A stretch of 5,751 nucleotides of DNA from DATBLY01 sp036555125 (GTDB taxonomy: Bacteria; Actinomycetota; UBA4738; HRBIN12). Below are positions 5,613 through 5,751 of the stretch, piece after piece; positions within the stretch are counted from its first letter, which is position 1; each line of letters opens with the position of its first letter. The stretch spans positions 1 to 5,751 of the forward strand of contig DATBLY010000042.1 in NCBI GenBank assembly GCA_036555125.1, read 5' to 3'. A model generated the notes under the pieces. The model saw only the letters and a program-made list of their open reading frames with translations, made no database searches and had not been told where the DNA came from. Position numbers and translations under genes: made by a program.

Positions 5613-5751
5613 TCACGAGACGATCCCGAGCGCGTACCGGAGAGCACGGTCGAGCGCGAGCAACTCGGGCGGTGCGAGCCGGCCGACCGGCCGCGGGCCG
5701 AGCAGCGCCTTCGGGATCGTCTGGAGCGAGTCGCACGTCGCGACCGACGCC
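5613..5751 (-). CDS. C-terminus of MazF/PemK-family toxin, 5' end beyond window
   Basis: Partial: the last 45 codons plus a TGA stop. The frame contains the pattern D-S-L-Q-T-I-P-K-x-x-L (visible residues 7-17), then GRLAPPEL and a helix LLALDRALRYALGI at the end. Known of the family: MazF/PemK ribosome-independent mRNA interferases close with a strand like 'CDxLxTVxxxxLG', a GRL-P turn and a final helix 'xxVDxALxxxLGL', which this matches in order and spacing. The catalytic Arg and Thr/Ser of MazF lie in the missing N-terminal part, so activity cannot be judged. An antitoxin gene, if present, would lie to the right of the window; none is visible here. It converges on the SpoIID-M15 gene with 23 bases between stops. 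No ORF longer than this tail is expected in this frame within the window, which is why it is easily missed. Confidence 0.65.
   Translation of the reverse strand, partial: ASVATCDSLQTIPKALLGPRPVGRLAPPELLALDRALRYALGIVS

Overview
The window looks like ordinary chromosomal DNA from a very GC-rich bacterium. Third codon positions are almost all G or C, GTG starts are common, and promoter-like -10 hexamers of the TAnnnT type sit 6-9 bases before several start codons. This would suit an actinomycete-like lineage (Actinomycetota, or a deep high-GC relative such as some Chloroflexota). The assignment is inferred from base composition and gene style; no rRNA or lineage marker is present. I see no mobile element, CRISPR array, tRNA or rRNA.

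Layout, left to right: (1) the last 63 codons of a + strand membrane protein with an HxxxH motif like alkaline ceramidases of the CREST superfamily. (2) A complete NUDIX hydrolase on the - strand, whose 3' end overlaps gene 1 by 20 bases. (3) A divergent promoter region, then a + strand secreted lipoprotein with a TolB/PD40-type beta-propeller. (4) A small + strand gene of 83-85 codons with no recognised family. (5) A convergent - strand FAD-dependent oxidoreductase of the sulfide:quinone reductase / flavocytochrome c sulfide dehydrogenase type. (6) A second short divergent promoter region, then a long + strand lipoprotein that joins a SpoIID/LytB-type peptidoglycan domain to a C-terminal M15-family D,D-carboxypeptidase-like domain. 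(7) A convergent - strand gene entering from the right edge, whose last 45 codons resemble the C-terminus of MazF/PemK toxins.

The genes alternate in strand and do not form one operon or pathway. Two products (the propeller lipoprotein and the SpoIID-M15 protein) should be exported and lipid-anchored, and the second points to cell-wall remodelling. The most interesting item is the SpoIID + M15 fusion: one anchored protein carrying a glycan-strand-acting fold and a stem-peptide-cutting fold. A second theme is that at least two and perhaps four genes appear to be read from leaderless or nearly leaderless transcripts, which changes the likely start codons.
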